Of a stretch of DNA of 64,000 nt, positions 31,949-44,614 are shown piece by piece. Position 1 is the stretch's first letter, and each line of letters begins with the position of its first letter. Origin of the DNA: Cordia subcordata (lineage: Eukaryota > Streptophyta > Magnoliopsida > Boraginales > Cordiaceae); contig JAPTOF010000006.1 of assembly GCA_028554755.1 (NCBI GenBank), positions 18,351,001-18,415,000 on the forward strand, written 5' to 3'. Under the pieces are notes generated by a model. It was not told the DNA's origin and did no database searches. It was given only the letters and a program-made list of their open reading frames with translations. A program made the translations under genes and the position numbers.

Positions 31949-33751
31949 TGATAAGTTGTGATTTGGTGTGTGTTTGCATTGCCATTTACTTATATTTTAG
32001 AGGTGTTGAATGCTTATAATGATGCATTAGTGTGGTACTTTTGATAGGAATAGGCTTAAGCGTGAACAAATTTGCATATTGAGTTTAAGAGGTAAATTGC
32101 TACACTAATTGCTTGTTTTCAATGATTTAGGTGAACTCTGGGTTAAGATAAAGACTGGACGATGAAAGGTGATGAAGATGGGACATGTATGGGGCCAAGA
32201 GAGAAGACCAAAGGCCGAAGAGATCAAAATTTGATGACGGAAGTCAGCCGGACGACCAAGGAAAAAGAGCCGACGGCCGACCGGCCACTCCAGAAATCTT
32301 CATCAAAAAGCCGGACGACCCTCCTTCAAGAGCCGGTCGACCGGCTAGGTCGACCGGCCACTCTAGAGAGCTCCACTAGAAAGCCGGTCGAGTATTCCAG
32401 AGGCCGGTCAACCTAGCCGGTCGACCGGCTATGCGCGAACCTATAAATAAAGCCCAATGCGAAAGAATTTGGGGGGAGTAAAAAAAAACACGTACTTCAC
32501 ACCTAACCTCTCACACACTTAACCCTAATCTCTAGCCGTCTCCCACACCCTTTTCACACACTTTTCACCAAGAACCAAAATTAGTTGGGAGGATTCAAAC
32601 GCTTTGGAATCAAGATTGTTCACAAGCCGTGATCTAAATTCGCTAGGATGAAAGGGGAGTTTCGTTATATCTCTTTCATTCTATTTTCCATTATATCTGA
32701 GTAGGCTTGTATAGGGTGATTAAACTTATGTAATGGGTTGATTTTATACTCTTATGATATGGGATATGATGGCTGAATATATATATATATATATGTTTTG
32801 ATTTGTCTTGTTCAATTGGGTGTGCTTTCATTCATGTCTATGTGTTCGATAAAATGCCTAGATGAGTAACATGTGTACGAATTGAAGTTTGTTTGTTACT
32901 AAACACATCTAATCCATGTTATACTCATTTTGATGTGTTTATATGTGGATGCTATGAAGTGGGTAATGCTTTTATTCATGTCTATATGCGTATTTGCATG
33001 CCTAGTAACGAGCATAACTTTAATATTGCATATTTATGCACGCGCTGGCAAGTGAAATCCTGCTGGAGTGACTTTAGAATGACGAAGCATAATTTAGGGC
33101 TAGTCTAGGTCGAGTCTCCTTTGGCTTTAAATCCAGCCAATAGATTTCAGGATAGATTTAGTCGACTTTAGCAGCACTAGGTCTTGGCTTTAAACCCAGC
33201 CAATGGTTTAGGTACTAAGGTAGGTTCGTTCTAAGCCACCTAGGAAGTTAGTTAGTCAATCTTGAGGCCCTAGGTCATAAGGACCACGCCGTAGCTCTAG
33301 GAGGCGCCGCCTAGGGACGGACCCGTACCGAGTCCTAGGGGGAAATCAGGACATTAACTAGCAACCTAGTTAAGAGCACTTATGATAGTTAGCCATCATC
33401 ACTTAATCCCATTGCATTTGAGTGTAGAATTACCCATTCATAAGTCGAAGTCACCCTATCCCTTTTCAATTGTTAGTTTCCTCTTAATCAACTTGCGTTT
33501 TCATTTGCTTTTTTATTCATAGTTTATTTTTATTTCATTTACATAGAGCTCCCAATAATCCAAAACCCTCAGAAGTAAAATACATATAGTTTAGATCTTT
33601 CTTTTTAGCTCTTTTTAGAACACCAAGCATATAATTCACTCACATTATTCAAGCCTCCCTGTGGTTCGACACCTGCACTCGTACACACTATATTGCACGA
33701 TCCGTACGCTTGCGGGTCTTTTAAAGCTTGCACTCGAAAGGAGACATCACA
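31949..33751 (+). repeat. G3 3' LTR
   Basis: It begins TGATAAGTTG and ends GACATCA; 1803 bp. Relative to the 5' LTR there are scattered substitutions. Most indels fall in the palindrome zone (32270-32430), where this copy has two perfect AGCCGGTCGACCGGCT palindromes (32331-32346, 32415-32430). TATAAATA is at 32442-32449. A longer (TA)n run is near 32778. Confidence 0.95.
32265..32449 (+). promoter_or_regulatory. G3 3' LTR palindrome cluster and TATA box
   Basis: Two perfect 16-bp palindromes (32331-32346 and 32415-32430), an adjacent GGTCGACC at 32348-32355 and the variant GGCCGACC at 32275 precede TATAAATA at 32442-32449. The copy number and spacing differ from the 5' LTR, which shows that this zone changes faster than the rest of the LTR. 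Confidence 0.6.
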
Positions 33752-33756
33752 ATACA
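33752..33756. repeat. Target-site duplication of G3, right copy (CAATA)
   Basis: Exact match to 22758-22762. G1's RT sequence resumes immediately afterwards. Confidence 0.95.
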
Positions 33757-35513
33757 AACTCTCTAACCTATGGGAGTATGTGTAGGGATAAGCTTTCCTC
33801 TCTCATTCTCGACAATCGTGATCCCAAACTTATTAGGGACAACTTAGGCCAGGCTAACCCACTCACTCTCAGAGATCGGATAGATAATGCCTGTATCTAA
33901 AAGCTTAATTATCTCTTTCTTAACTATTTCGCTCATGTGTAGGTTTAGCCTCCTTTTCATCTCTCTAGAAGGAATGGCTCTATCCTCAAGGTGAATACAA
34001 TGCATGCAAACTGAAGGGTCTATATGTCTCATATCACCAATTTTCCACCCTATAGCCTTCTAATGTTTCTTAAGAACCTCTAAGAGACGCTCTTTATGCT
34101 CACTAGAAAGATCAGAAGCTATGATGACCTGAAGGGTCTCACTAGGGCCTAAGAATGCATACTTTAAATGATTAAGAAAGGGTTTGAGCTCTAAAGAAGG
34201 GCTATTCTCAACCAAGGGGGAATCAACCTCAACATTATCAACGGGGACATCACTAGAATCAAGACTAGAAGGATTAACCTCAAGTGACTTATCAATCAAT
34301 GAATTGTCAACTATGGAGATTGAGGCTATGCACTTCCGCTCTAAGGTGTCTAAATCAAAGCTAGACATCAATCCCTCAAATCTTCTTTATCGGTTATAGT
34401 TCTCTCTACAAAGTCCTCGACACAAGAATCAATCACATCAACCCTAAAGCATTCTTCTCCATCCTTTCCTCGTATGCTAGCCCTATTCACCGCCTCGGCA
34501 ACCTTCATGATGGACCTCAAATTCCCAAATTTCATCTCTAATAACCTCGACCTACAATGAATAGTGGCATCTACGATGGTAATGAAAGGACGACCAAATA
34601 GAACGGTTGTGGATTATCTAGAGTCATGTCCTGAATCCATATCTAACACTATGAAGTCAACAAAATACATGAACTCACCTACCTATACCATCACATCCTC
34701 TATCACACCTCTAGGCATACACTCGAACTTATCAACTAGCTGAAGAGTAACATGTGTAGGGGACAACTCACCTAGACCTAGTTGCTGATAGACAGAGTAG
34801 GGAATGAGATTCACATTGGACCCTAAATCTAACAAAGAGTGATCAATCTAGGTCTATAAGAAATAGTGAAGGCTCTGGGGTCACTCATCTTAGGTGGGAA
34901 GCTTGATGTACCAATACTATTCACCTTCTTTGTAAGCCTTACGTTCTTAGGAATGCTCGATGACGTATGCTTCCTTGTATAAAGATCCTTAAAGAACTTT
35001 GAATTGGAGGGAATGGAAAGAATCGCATCTATTAAAGGAAGATTGACCTTAAGGTCCTTAAGATGCTCTAAAACCTTGAAAAACCTAGAATCCTTATTAG
35101 GTGTAGGCCTCTCTAAGGCAGATGGGAAAGAAATTCTAGGTGCAACATCTCTAGACACATGGGAATCATCAATAGGCTCCTTTCCCTCCCAATAAGGGCA
35201 GAGCAGGAAGTACTACTCTCTCCATGGTCTCTAATAGGCTCAACTTTCTCAACAGAACCCTCTTTAAAATCCCTCTCAACGGGAATACAATGTGACTTTT
35301 GAGACTCGGAAGGACTACTAGGTGCAGGCACTGCAAAGTCAACTCCTACGCTATTATCCACTACCCTACCACTCCTAAGAGTGGTGACGGCCTTAGCCTG
35401 GGCCTGAAGAGGATAAGTGGTGTAAGTAGAGGAGCAGGACTGGACTCTAGGGTTCACTTTCAGTTAAGAAGGCAATTTCTGTGGTCTCTAACACTCAACT
35501 GCGTGGCAAATTG
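33757..35513 (-). pseudogene. G1 pol 5' half: protease and RT N-terminus (decayed)
   Basis: Minus-strand pieces in order from the right: linker and protease, with TTLRSGRVVDN near 35370, FFKDLYTRK near 34980 and LLDLGSNVNLIPYSVYQQ near 34800-34850; then the long acidic/Ser-rich linker (34060-34371), LIHLEDRAIPSREM-like sequence (33844-34032) and the start of RT, cut at 33757 by G3. Several stops and frameshifts are present. The protease Asp is preserved. Together with 20356-22762 it makes one interrupted pol. Confidence 0.8.
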
Positions 35514-37023
35514 TCCTAACTGTGTCTTAAACCTAGCCATCTGCTACCTATAGCTAGCCATCTCTCGCTTATTGTCAACTGACTCCTGCTATTAACTAGT
35601 TAATGCCTACTACTGATTCTAAATAAACTGCATTAACTTCATCACATCATTACTAGGAGGCTGGCTACTAGAAGTAGCAGGTAAAACTTGGGGTTGAGGA
35701 GCACTAGTGAGACGGGGGCTGATTAAGATGATAGAAACCTGGGGGATATTAAGGACGGAGTCGCTACTGAGATGGAACCTGAGGATGTGAACTAGACTCA
35801 TGTTGACCTTGTCCCCAAGAAAATTTTGGGTTGTCTCTCTAACCTGGATTATATGTGTTTGAGTATAGATTATACTCACGAGAATAACCTTGTGTGACAA
35901 ACACTTGCTCTTTCATGAATTCAGGAAATTGGGATACTAAAGGGCAAGCTATGGTCTCATAAGATGACTCGGAACACAATGCATAAACCTCAACAACTAA
36001 AGGGGTGGAGGAAGAACCTATAGGACCAATCTTATGACCTTGGGATGAAAGAGACAAAGAAATGAATTGATCTAGCTTATTCATTAAGGCCTCTACATTA
36101 GCGGGTAAATCTAAAGAAATTCCAACCTTACAACACTTCTCTTGTTGCCTCCTCGACTAGACCTTTCCATGGCAAAATTTTGAAAGAATTTTCTTCCATT
36201 AACTCCATTTTCTTCCATGCCTCAGTCGGTCTTAAAAGATAGAAACCACCATCGTAGGTGGTATTAACCATCATCTTATTTTGTTCATTTAAGCCTCGAA
36301 AGAAATATTGCAATAGGTCATGATTGCCATACTCGTGGTGTGGACATTATCTAAGAAGGTCCTTGAACCTCTCCCAAGCCTTATGAAAGGATTTTCAATC
36401 ATGTTAGGAGAAATTCATAATGGCGGTCCTAAGATTGACCGTCTTGGCCATGGGATAAAATTTTTGAAAGAACTTAGATTGAAGCTCAGCCTATGTAGTA
36501 ATGCAACCATTAAGTAAAGAATGCAACCAAGCCCTAGCCTTATCCTTAAGAGAAAAAGGAAACAATCTTAGACGTATGATCTCTTGGGAGACATTGGGGA
36601 CATGGAAAGTGGAACTCATCTCAACAAAATCAATAATATGCTCTAGAGGATTTTCGTTACTTCTCCCGTAGATGGAAGAAAGCATAGCCAACATATTAAG
36701 CTTAATCTCGAAGTTTCTCTCCCCCATACCCGAAATTTGAATAGCCAAATTAGGCTCAAAGGCTTCGAAGAGAAAGAATTGCCTAAGAGTGGGTTTCTCA
36801 TCTATAGGTGGATTTGGTTTACGAGGCTCTTTTCTAAAATGATGTTGAGCTTAATGGCCATGGTGATCACGAGATGGAATGGGATTCATTAGAGGAATGG
36901 GAGGATGAGGAGAATGATTTGGATCAGCCATCTCCTCAATAAGATCTCTGAAATTCCTAAAATGTCTTGCAATTCTATCGAGTTCGGGATTAAGAAGGAC
37001 TAAAGGGATCCCCTACCAAGCAT
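35514..37023 (-). pseudogene. G1 gag pseudogene
   Basis: The start codon corresponds to ATG at 37023-37021 (MLGRGSL), followed soon by a stop. Pieces at 36491-36748 (LNMLAMLSSIYGRSNENPLEHI), 36128-36313, 35839-36084 and 35619-35900 match the G3 Gag in order. The zinc knuckle reads YALCSESSYETIAC: the first Cys and the His are both replaced by Tyr. Multiple frame changes are present. At the gag-pol boundary the codon is CAA, where G3 has TAG. Confidence 0.8.
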
Positions 37024-37279
37024 GCAGAAACTATCCTAACTTCAGCCACTTCAACCCCCAAAAACTTCAATATTCCTAAAACCACAGCAAATAAACCACA
37101 ATCCCAGAAAGTCTATTAAAAACAAAAACAAATGCTGAAACAGATAAAGAAGAACTAAAGCAAGATAATATAAACAAGATGAGCAAAAACTAAACAAACC
37201 ATAAAGGAAAAGCAGCTACCAAAACACACAAACAAAGAATGCAAAGCACCGTGCCTCCCCGGCAATGGCACCAAGAACT
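37024..37279 (-). other. G1 leader and primer-binding site
   Basis: On the minus strand, TGGTGCCATTGCCGGGGA (complement of 37256-37273) is an Asp-tRNA type PBS with two differences from the G3 form. It lies six bases from the LTR end. The leader of about 230 bases is A/T-rich and noncoding. Confidence 0.75.
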
Positions 37280-39073
37280 TGATCGTTGTCTTTTTAGTGC
37301 AAGCTCTAAAGACCCACAAGCGCACGATCGGTGTAGTAAAGTGTGCGCGAGAACGGGTGTCGAACATCAAGGAGGCTATATTGTGGGATGGATTCTACGT
37401 GCGTGCATCTTAGGGAATGCCAAAAAAAGAAATCTAAACTAACTATTTTTGGGATTTTGGATGGTTGGGAGCTTTAGCTAAAGCAAATTAAACTACACTA
37501 AGGGAAGTGGAAAGGGGAGAAACAAGCTAATCTAAAAGAAACTAACAAATGGAAAGGTGCTAAGGCGACTTCAACTTATGAATGGGTGATTTTATACTTA
37601 AATACTATAGGATTAAAGGATGATGGCTAACTTTAGTAATTGCTCTTAACTAGGTTGCTGAATTAGTATCCTAATTTCCCCCTAGGATTTAGTGCAAGTC
37701 CATCTCTATGCGGCGCGTTCTACAGCTATGGCATGGCCCTTATGACCTAGGGCCTTAAGAGTGACCAATTAGCTTCCTAGGTGACTTAGAATGAGTCTAC
37801 CCTCGTACCTAAACCATTGGCTGGATTAAAAGCCAAGACCTAGTGTCGCTAGGGTCGACTAAACCTATCTTGAAAGCTATTGGCTGGATTTAAAGCCAAA
37901 GGAGACTTGGCCTAGGCTAGCCTTAAATTATTTACCGTCATTCAACGGTCACTACAGCAGGTTTGACTTGCTAGCACATTCATACATGTTCCTGGCTAAG
38001 GTGTTCATAAATAATGGGATCTATTCAACTACCAAACATTGTTATGCTCGGATTACACCATTAGAAGTCATTAACAACCAACATGTATGTGTTATTGAAG
38101 TCATATTCATTACTAGGCATGCAAATATATATATAGACATGAATATAAGCATTACCCACTTCATAGCATCCACATATAAAAACATAGGCATGATTATAGC
38201 ATGGATTAAATGTGTTTAGTAACAAATAGACTTCAATTTATACACATGCTACTCATCTAGGCATTTTATCAGGTACTTAGACATGAATGAGAAAATAACA
38301 ATTTGAACAAGAAAATCAATCACATGTATATATTCAGCCATCAAATCCCATATCATAAAAGTATTTTGTTAACCCACTACATAAGCTAAATCACCCTACA
38401 CAAGTCTACTCAATCATAATAAAAGATAGAATGAAAGAGAGATTATGAAGCTTCCCTTTCATCCTAGCTAATCTTGTACAAAGCTCTTGAGCAAACTTGA
38501 ATCCAAATGTCTGAAAACCTTTAAATCCACTGGCTTCTAGATGAAAAAATGTGTGATTGAGTGTGTGTGAGAGGTGGTGAGACTAGGATCTTTTGTGTGT
38601 GTATGATAGGTGCATGAAATTCCCCTCGACATTCCTTCTTCTTCTTTTTTCAGTCTGAAAATTAGGTTTTTATATCAGTATTCACGCTCTGCCGACTCTG
38701 GAGGGGTAGTTATCCAGCTATTTTGGGCATCTTTCTGGAGTGGCCGGTCGACCTGCTTCTTCTAGGTCGTCCAGCTGACTTTCTTCCTCCATTTTTTGTC
38801 TTTTTGGTCTCTGGTCTTCTCACTTTGACCCGTGCATCTCCCATCTTCAACACCCATCAATTTCCAATCTCAATCTTAACCCAAAGATCACCTAAATCAT
38901 TAAAAATAAGCAATTAGTGTAGTAATTTCTCTCTTAAACTCAATATGTACATTTGTTTACGCTTAAGCCTATTCTTATCGTAAGCACTACACTAATGCAT
39001 CTTTACGAACACTTAACACCTCTTAATCATGGGCAAATAACAATGCAAAAACACAAAAAAGCACAGCACATCA
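37280..39073 (-). repeat. G1 5' LTR, complete
   Basis: On the minus strand it begins TGATGTGCTGTG at 39073 and ends ACGATCA at 37280; 1794 bp. TATAAAAA (plus-strand 38667-38674) is preceded, in element direction, by a GGTCGACC site (38753-38760) and half-sites. Twin hairpins TTGGCT...AGCCAA are at 37817-37836 and 37880-37899. Its first 285 bp (38789-39073) are the part repeated in the array. Unusually, the DNA before its 5' end is not flanking DNA but a polypurine tract and 3' UTR. Confidence 0.85.
38667..38792 (-). promoter_or_regulatory. G1 5' LTR promoter zone
   Basis: The minus-strand TATA box (complement of 38667-38674) lies about 80 bp downstream of GGTCGACC at 38753-38760. Array units end at 38789 in LTR coordinates, so they lack both the palindromes and the TATA box. 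Confidence 0.5.
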
Positions 39074-40460
39074 ACACCCCCAAACCTTTTCCTTGCTTGT
39101 CCCCGAGCAAGCCCAATCTTAAATTTATTTCTAAAGCCGATGCAAAGGGTAACCCAAGGGATTAACTTTCTATCAAGGTTAGTCTAAGAAACATGAAGAG
39201 GGCATTCCTATTGTGGAGAGATCCCTAAGCCTCTTTTGATCTTCCCTCTACTCATAAGGGGTCTCGTTCCTTGTTGGAATTTCCTAGGTAGCCAAGCCAT
39301 CACAAGCCTAAGTTCTAGCTCACGCACTCGAGATGTTGATATTTCATACTCCTTCCACTATCATGGCCTCCCTAACATGCACAAAGCCTGAAAGACAAGA
39401 AGAGAGAATATAAAAACACAGTGGCTTATAAAAAGCCTTATTCACATATCTACAAAGACGACAGCATGTGCTAAGTTGACATTGCGTCACTTATGCACTT
39501 ATTCACAAAACTTTTTGATGCCTTTGGCTTTTTTTTTCTCTTTTCCTTTTTTCTTTAGATTTTTTTTCAATCTTTTTGCACCTTTTTTTTCAAAACCAAT
39601 TTAGATTTTTCATACTTTGCATTGTATTCACAAAAAGAAAAGAAAAGGAAAGGCTTTAACACATCAAAAGGAACCAATCAAGGAAGGGGCACTCATATCA
39701 ACAACCCTTTTCTAACACTGTTTCCTACCAAGCCATGGGATGGCTACATGATTCATTCTTAAAGGTCCTCACTCCTTAAAACTTTAAAGGGCATCCCCTC
39801 CAAGACTTAGCTTTCAAACCAATCTATTCATTTCACCCTAAGACGTCTCATATTTATTAATCAACAGAGGCAATCACAATAGCCAACATAATGATCAACA
39901 AAGAAATAAATGACTTTACATGCATCAAAATTGAAAACTTTTCACCATTTTTAGGCACATAATGCAATCTACCCTAAGTAAGATATATAACAAGCAAACC
40001 AAATCCCACACCCCCAAACCTAAACTTTTCTTATCCTTAAGCAAATAGAGCAAAAGACATAAATAAGCAAATTGGCATTACAAATTACAAAGCAAGGGTG
40101 GTAGGGATAGGGTAAAAAAACATGGGGAACAAATGGAGAAAGGATAGGTACAACCTTGCATTTTCTTCAAAGCTTTCCATTCTTTGTCTTTTTGGTCTCT
40201 GGCCTTCCCTCTTTGACCCGTGCATCTCCCATCTTCGACACCCTTCAATTTCCAATCTCAATCTTAACCCAAAGATCACCTAAATCATTAAAAATAAGCA
40301 ATTAGTGTAGTAATTCTCTCTTAAACTCAATATGTACATTTGTTTACGCTTAAGCCTATTCTTATCGTAAGCACTACACTAATGCATCTTTACGAACACT
40401 TAACACCTCTTAATCATGGGCAAATAACAATGCAAAAACACAAAAAAGCACAGCACATCA
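39074..40460 (-). repeat. Array unit 1
   Basis: 1387 bp, adjoining the complete LTR. 3' UTR part 39074-40180, LTR part 40181-40460. The junction CCAT is at 40177-40180. It belongs to the outer sequence type (GATGCAAAGGG, TAGTGTAGTAA). Confidence 0.9.
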
Positions 40461-41841
40461 ACACCCCCAAACCTTTTCCTTGCTTGTCCCCGAACAAGCC
40501 CAATCTTAAATTTATTTCTAAAGCCGATGCAAAGGGTTACCCAAGGGATTAACTTTCTATCAAGGTTAGTCTAAGAAACATGAAGAGGGCATTCCTGTTG
40601 TGGAGAGATCCCTAAGCCTCTTTTGATCTTCACTCTACTAATAAGGGGTCTCGTTCCTTGTTGGAATTTCCTAGGTAGCCAAGCCATCACAAGCCTAAGT
40701 TGTAACTCACGCACTCGAGATGTTGATATTTCGTACTCCTTCCACTATCATGGCCTCTCTAACATGCACAAAGCCTGAAAGACAAGAAGAGAGAATATAA
40801 AAACACAATGGCTTATGAAAAGCCTTATCAACATATCTACAAAGACAACAGCATGCGCTAAGTTGCCATTGTGTCACTTATGCACTTATTCACAAAACTT
40901 TTTGATGCCTTTGGCTTTTTTTTTCTCTTTTCCTTTTTTCTTTACATTTTTTTCAATCTTTTTGCACCTTTTTTTTCAAAACCAATTTAGATTTTTCATA
41001 CTTTGCAATGGATTCACAGAAAGAAAACAAAAGGAAAGGCCTTGACACATCAAAAGGAACCAATCAAGGAAGGGGCACTCACATCAACAACCCTTTTCTA
41101 ACACTCTTTCCTACCAAGCCATGGGGTGGCTACATGAGTCATTCTTAAAGGTTCTCACTCCTTAAAACTTTAAAGGGCATCCCCTCCAAGACTTAGCTTT
41201 CAAACCACTCTATTCATTTCACCCTAATACGTCTCATAATTATCAATCAATAGAGGCAATCACAATAGCCAACATAACGATCAACAAAGAAATAAATGAC
41301 TTTACATACATCAAAATTGAAAAATTTTCACCATTTTCAGGCACATAATGCAATCTACCCTAAGTAAGATATATAACAAGCAAACCAAACTCCCACACCC
41401 CCAAACCTAAACTTTTCTTATCCTTAAGCAAATAGAGCAAAAGACATAAATAAGCAAATTGGCATTACAAAGCAAGGGTGGTAGGGATAGGGCAAAAAAA
41501 CATGGGGAACAAATGGAGAAATGATTGGTAAAACCTTGCATTTTCTTCAAAGCATTCCATTCTTTGTCTTTTTGGTCTCTGGTCTTCTCACTTTGACCCG
41601 TGCATCTCCCATCTTCAACACCCATCAATTTCCAATCTCAATCTTAACCCAAAGATCACCTAAATCATTAAAAATAAGCAATTAGTGTAGTAATTTCTCT
41701 CTTAAACTCAATATGTACATTTGTTTACGTTTAAGCCTATTCTTATCGTAGGCACTACACTAATGCATCTTTACGAACACTTAACACCTCTTAATCATGG
41801 GCAAATAACAATGCAAAAACACAAAAAAGCACAGCACATCA
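40461..41841 (-). repeat. Array unit 2
   Basis: 1381 bp, outer type. It has TTGCCATTGTGTC where most units have TTGACATTG, a change shared in part with unit 8. Confidence 0.9.
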
Positions 41842-43225
41842 ACACCCCCAAACCTTTTCCTTGCTTGTCCCCGAGCAAGCCCAATCTTAAATTTATTTCT
41901 AAAGCCGATGCAAAGGGTTACCCAAGGAATTAACTTTCTATCAAGGTTAGTCTAAGAAACATGAAGAGGGCATTCCTATTGTGGAGAGATCCCTAAGCCT
42001 CTTTTGATCTTCCCTCTACTCATAAGGGGTCTCGTTCCTTGTTGGAATTTCCTAGGTAGCCAAGCCATCACAAGCCTAAGTTCTAGCTCACGCACTCGAG
42101 ATGTTGATATTTCATACTCCTTCAACTATCATGGCCTCCCTAACATGCACAAAGCCTGAAAGACAAGAAGAGAGAATATAAAAACACAGTGGCTTATAAA
42201 AAGCCTTATTCACATATCTACAAAGACGACAGCATGCGCTAAGTTGACATTGCGTCACTTATGCACTTATTCACAAAAATTTTTGATGCCTTTGGCTTTT
42301 TTTTTCTCTTTTCCTTTTTTCTTTACTTTTTTTCAATCTTTTGCACCTTTTTTCAAAACTGTTTTAGATTTTTCATACTTTGCATTGTATTCACAAAAAG
42401 AAAAGAAAAGGAAAGGCTTTAGCACATCAAAAGGAACCAATCAAGGAAGAGGCACTCATATCAACAACACTTTTCTAACACTCTTTCCTACCAAGCCATG
42501 GGATGGCTACATGAGTCATTCTTAAAGGTCCTCACTCCTTAAAACTTTAAAGGGCATCCCCTCCAAGACTTAGCTTTCAAACCAATCTATTCATTTCACC
42601 CTAACACGTCTTATATTTATCAATCAACAGAGGCAATCACAATAGCCAACATAATGATCAACAAAGAAATAAATGACTTTACATGCATCAAAATTGAAAA
42701 CATTTCACCATTTTCAGGCACATAATGCAATCTACCCTAAGTAAGATATATAACAAGCAAACCAAACTCCTACACCCCCAAACCTAAACTTTTCTTATCG
42801 TTAAGCAAATAGAGCAAAAGACATAAATAAGCAAATTGGAATTACAAATTACAAAGCAAGGGTGGTAGGGATAGGGTCAAAAAACATGGGGAACAAAGGG
42901 AGAAAGGATAGGTACAACCTTGCATTTTCTTCAAAGCCTTCCATTTTTTGTCATTTTGGTCTCTGGCCTTCTCTCTTTGACCCGTGCATCTCCCATCTTC
43001 ATCACCCATCAATTTCCAATCTCAATCTTTACCCAAAGTTCACCTAAATCATTAAAAACAAGCAATTAGTGGTGTAATTTCGCAATTAAACTCAATATGT
43101 ACATTTGTTTACGCTTAAGCCTATTCTTATCATAAGCACTACACTAATGCATCTTTATGAACACTTAACACCTCTTAATCATGGGCAAATAACAATGCAA
43201 ACACACAAAAAAGCACAGCACATCA
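41842..43225 (-). repeat. Array unit 3
   Basis: 1384 bp. The left half is of the outer type. The right half (from about 42280) is nearly identical to the right half of unit 4, so it is a hybrid unit marking an exchange point. It keeps CCATTTTTTGTC at the junction, like the full LTR. Confidence 0.9.
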
Positions 43226-44614
43226 ACACCCCCAAAGCTTCTCCTTGCTTGTCCCCAAGCAAGCCCAATCTTAAATTTATTTCTAAAGCCGATGGAAAGG
43301 GTTACCCAAGGGATTAAATTTCTATCAAGGTTAGTCTAAGAAACATGAAGAGGGCATTCCTGTTGTGGAGAGATCCCTAAGCCTCTTTTGATCTTCACTC
43401 TACTCATAAGGGGTCTCGTTCCTTGTTGGAATTTCCTAGGTAGCCAAGCCATCACAAGCCTAAGTTGTAATTCACGCACTCGAGATGTTGATATTTCATA
43501 CTCCTTCCACTATCATGGCCTCCCTAACATGCACAAAGCCTGAAAGACAAGAAGAGAGAATATAAAAACCCAGTGGCTTATCAAAAGCCTTATTCACATA
43601 TCTACAAAGACGACAGCATGCGCTAAGTTGACATTGCGTCACTTATGCACTTATTCACAAAAATTTTTGATGCCTTTGGCTTTTTTTTTCTCTTTTCCTT
43701 TTTTCTTTACTTTTTTTTTCAATCTTTTTGCACCTTTTTTTTCAAAACTGTTTTAGATTTTTCATACTTTGCATTGTATTCACAAAAAGAAAAGAAAAGG
43801 AAAGGCTTTAGCACATCAAAAGGAACCAATCAAGGAAGAGGCACTCATATCAACAACACTTTTCTAACACTCTTTCCTACCAAGCCATGGGATGGCTACA
43901 TGAGTCATTCTTAAAGGTCCTCACTCCTTAAAACTTTAAAGGGCATCCCCTCCAAGACTTAGCTTTCAAACCAATCTATTCATTTCACCCTAACACGTCT
44001 TATATTTATCAATCAACAGAGGCAATCACAATAGCCAACATAATGATCAACAAAGAAATAAATGACTTTACATGCATCAAAATTGAAAACATTTCACCAT
44101 TTTCAGGCACATAATGCAATCTACCCTAAGTAAGATATATAACAAGCAAACCAAACTCCTACACCCCCAAACCTAAACTTTTCTTATCGTTAAGCAAATA
44201 GAGCAAAAGACATAAATAAGCAAATTGGAATTACAAATTACAAAGCAAGGGTGGTAGGGATAGGGTCAAAAAACATGGGGAACAAAGGGAGAAAGGATAG
44301 GTACAACCTTGCATTTTCTTCAAAGCCTTCCATTCTTTGTCATTTTGGTCTCTGGCCTTCTCTCTTTGACCCGTGCATCTCCCATCTTCATCACCCATCA
44401 ATTTCCAATCTCAATCTTTACCCAAAGTTCACCTAAATCATTAAAAACAAGCAATTAGTGGTGTAATTTCGCAATTAAACTCAATATGTACATTTGTTTA
44501 CGCTTAAGCCTATTCTTATCATAAGCACTACACTAATGCATCTTTATGAACACTTAACACCTCTTAATCATGGGCAAATAACAATGCAAACACACAAAAA
44601 AGCACAGCACATCA
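43226..44614 (-). repeat. Array unit 4
   Basis: 1389 bp, inner type (GATGGAAAGGG, TAGTGGTGTAA). A perfect hairpin CTTGCTTG TCCC CAAGCAAG is at 43244-43263. The first half is nearly identical to unit 5, the second half to unit 3. Confidence 0.9.

Larger units (their letters stand above)
22763..33751 (+). mobile_element. G3: structurally complete Athila-like Ty3/gypsy element
   Basis: Length is 10,989 bp. It has two LTRs with TGAT...ATCA ends (22763-24544, 31949-33751), an Asp-tRNA type PBS, gag, pol in order PR-RT-RH-IN, a 1.4-kb noncoding 3' region, a polypurine tract, and a perfect 5-bp target duplication CAATA. The clade is inferred from the PBS, the gag layout and the RT signature ([22 protein letters not shown]). 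It sits inside the RT gene of an older minus-strand relative. Gag is intact, but pol has stops and a frameshift, so it is not autonomous as read. The LTRs differ at scattered sites and by small indels, mostly in the palindrome zone, so insertion was fairly recent but not immediate. Confidence 0.95.

Noticed and set aside
32160..32420. Two overlapping frames (84 and 64 codons, Arg/Pro/Lys-rich) considered as small proteins
   Set aside because: They lie in the palindrome zone of the LTR; the composition comes from the repeated CCGGTCGACC words, and the 5' LTR copy is not open in the same way.
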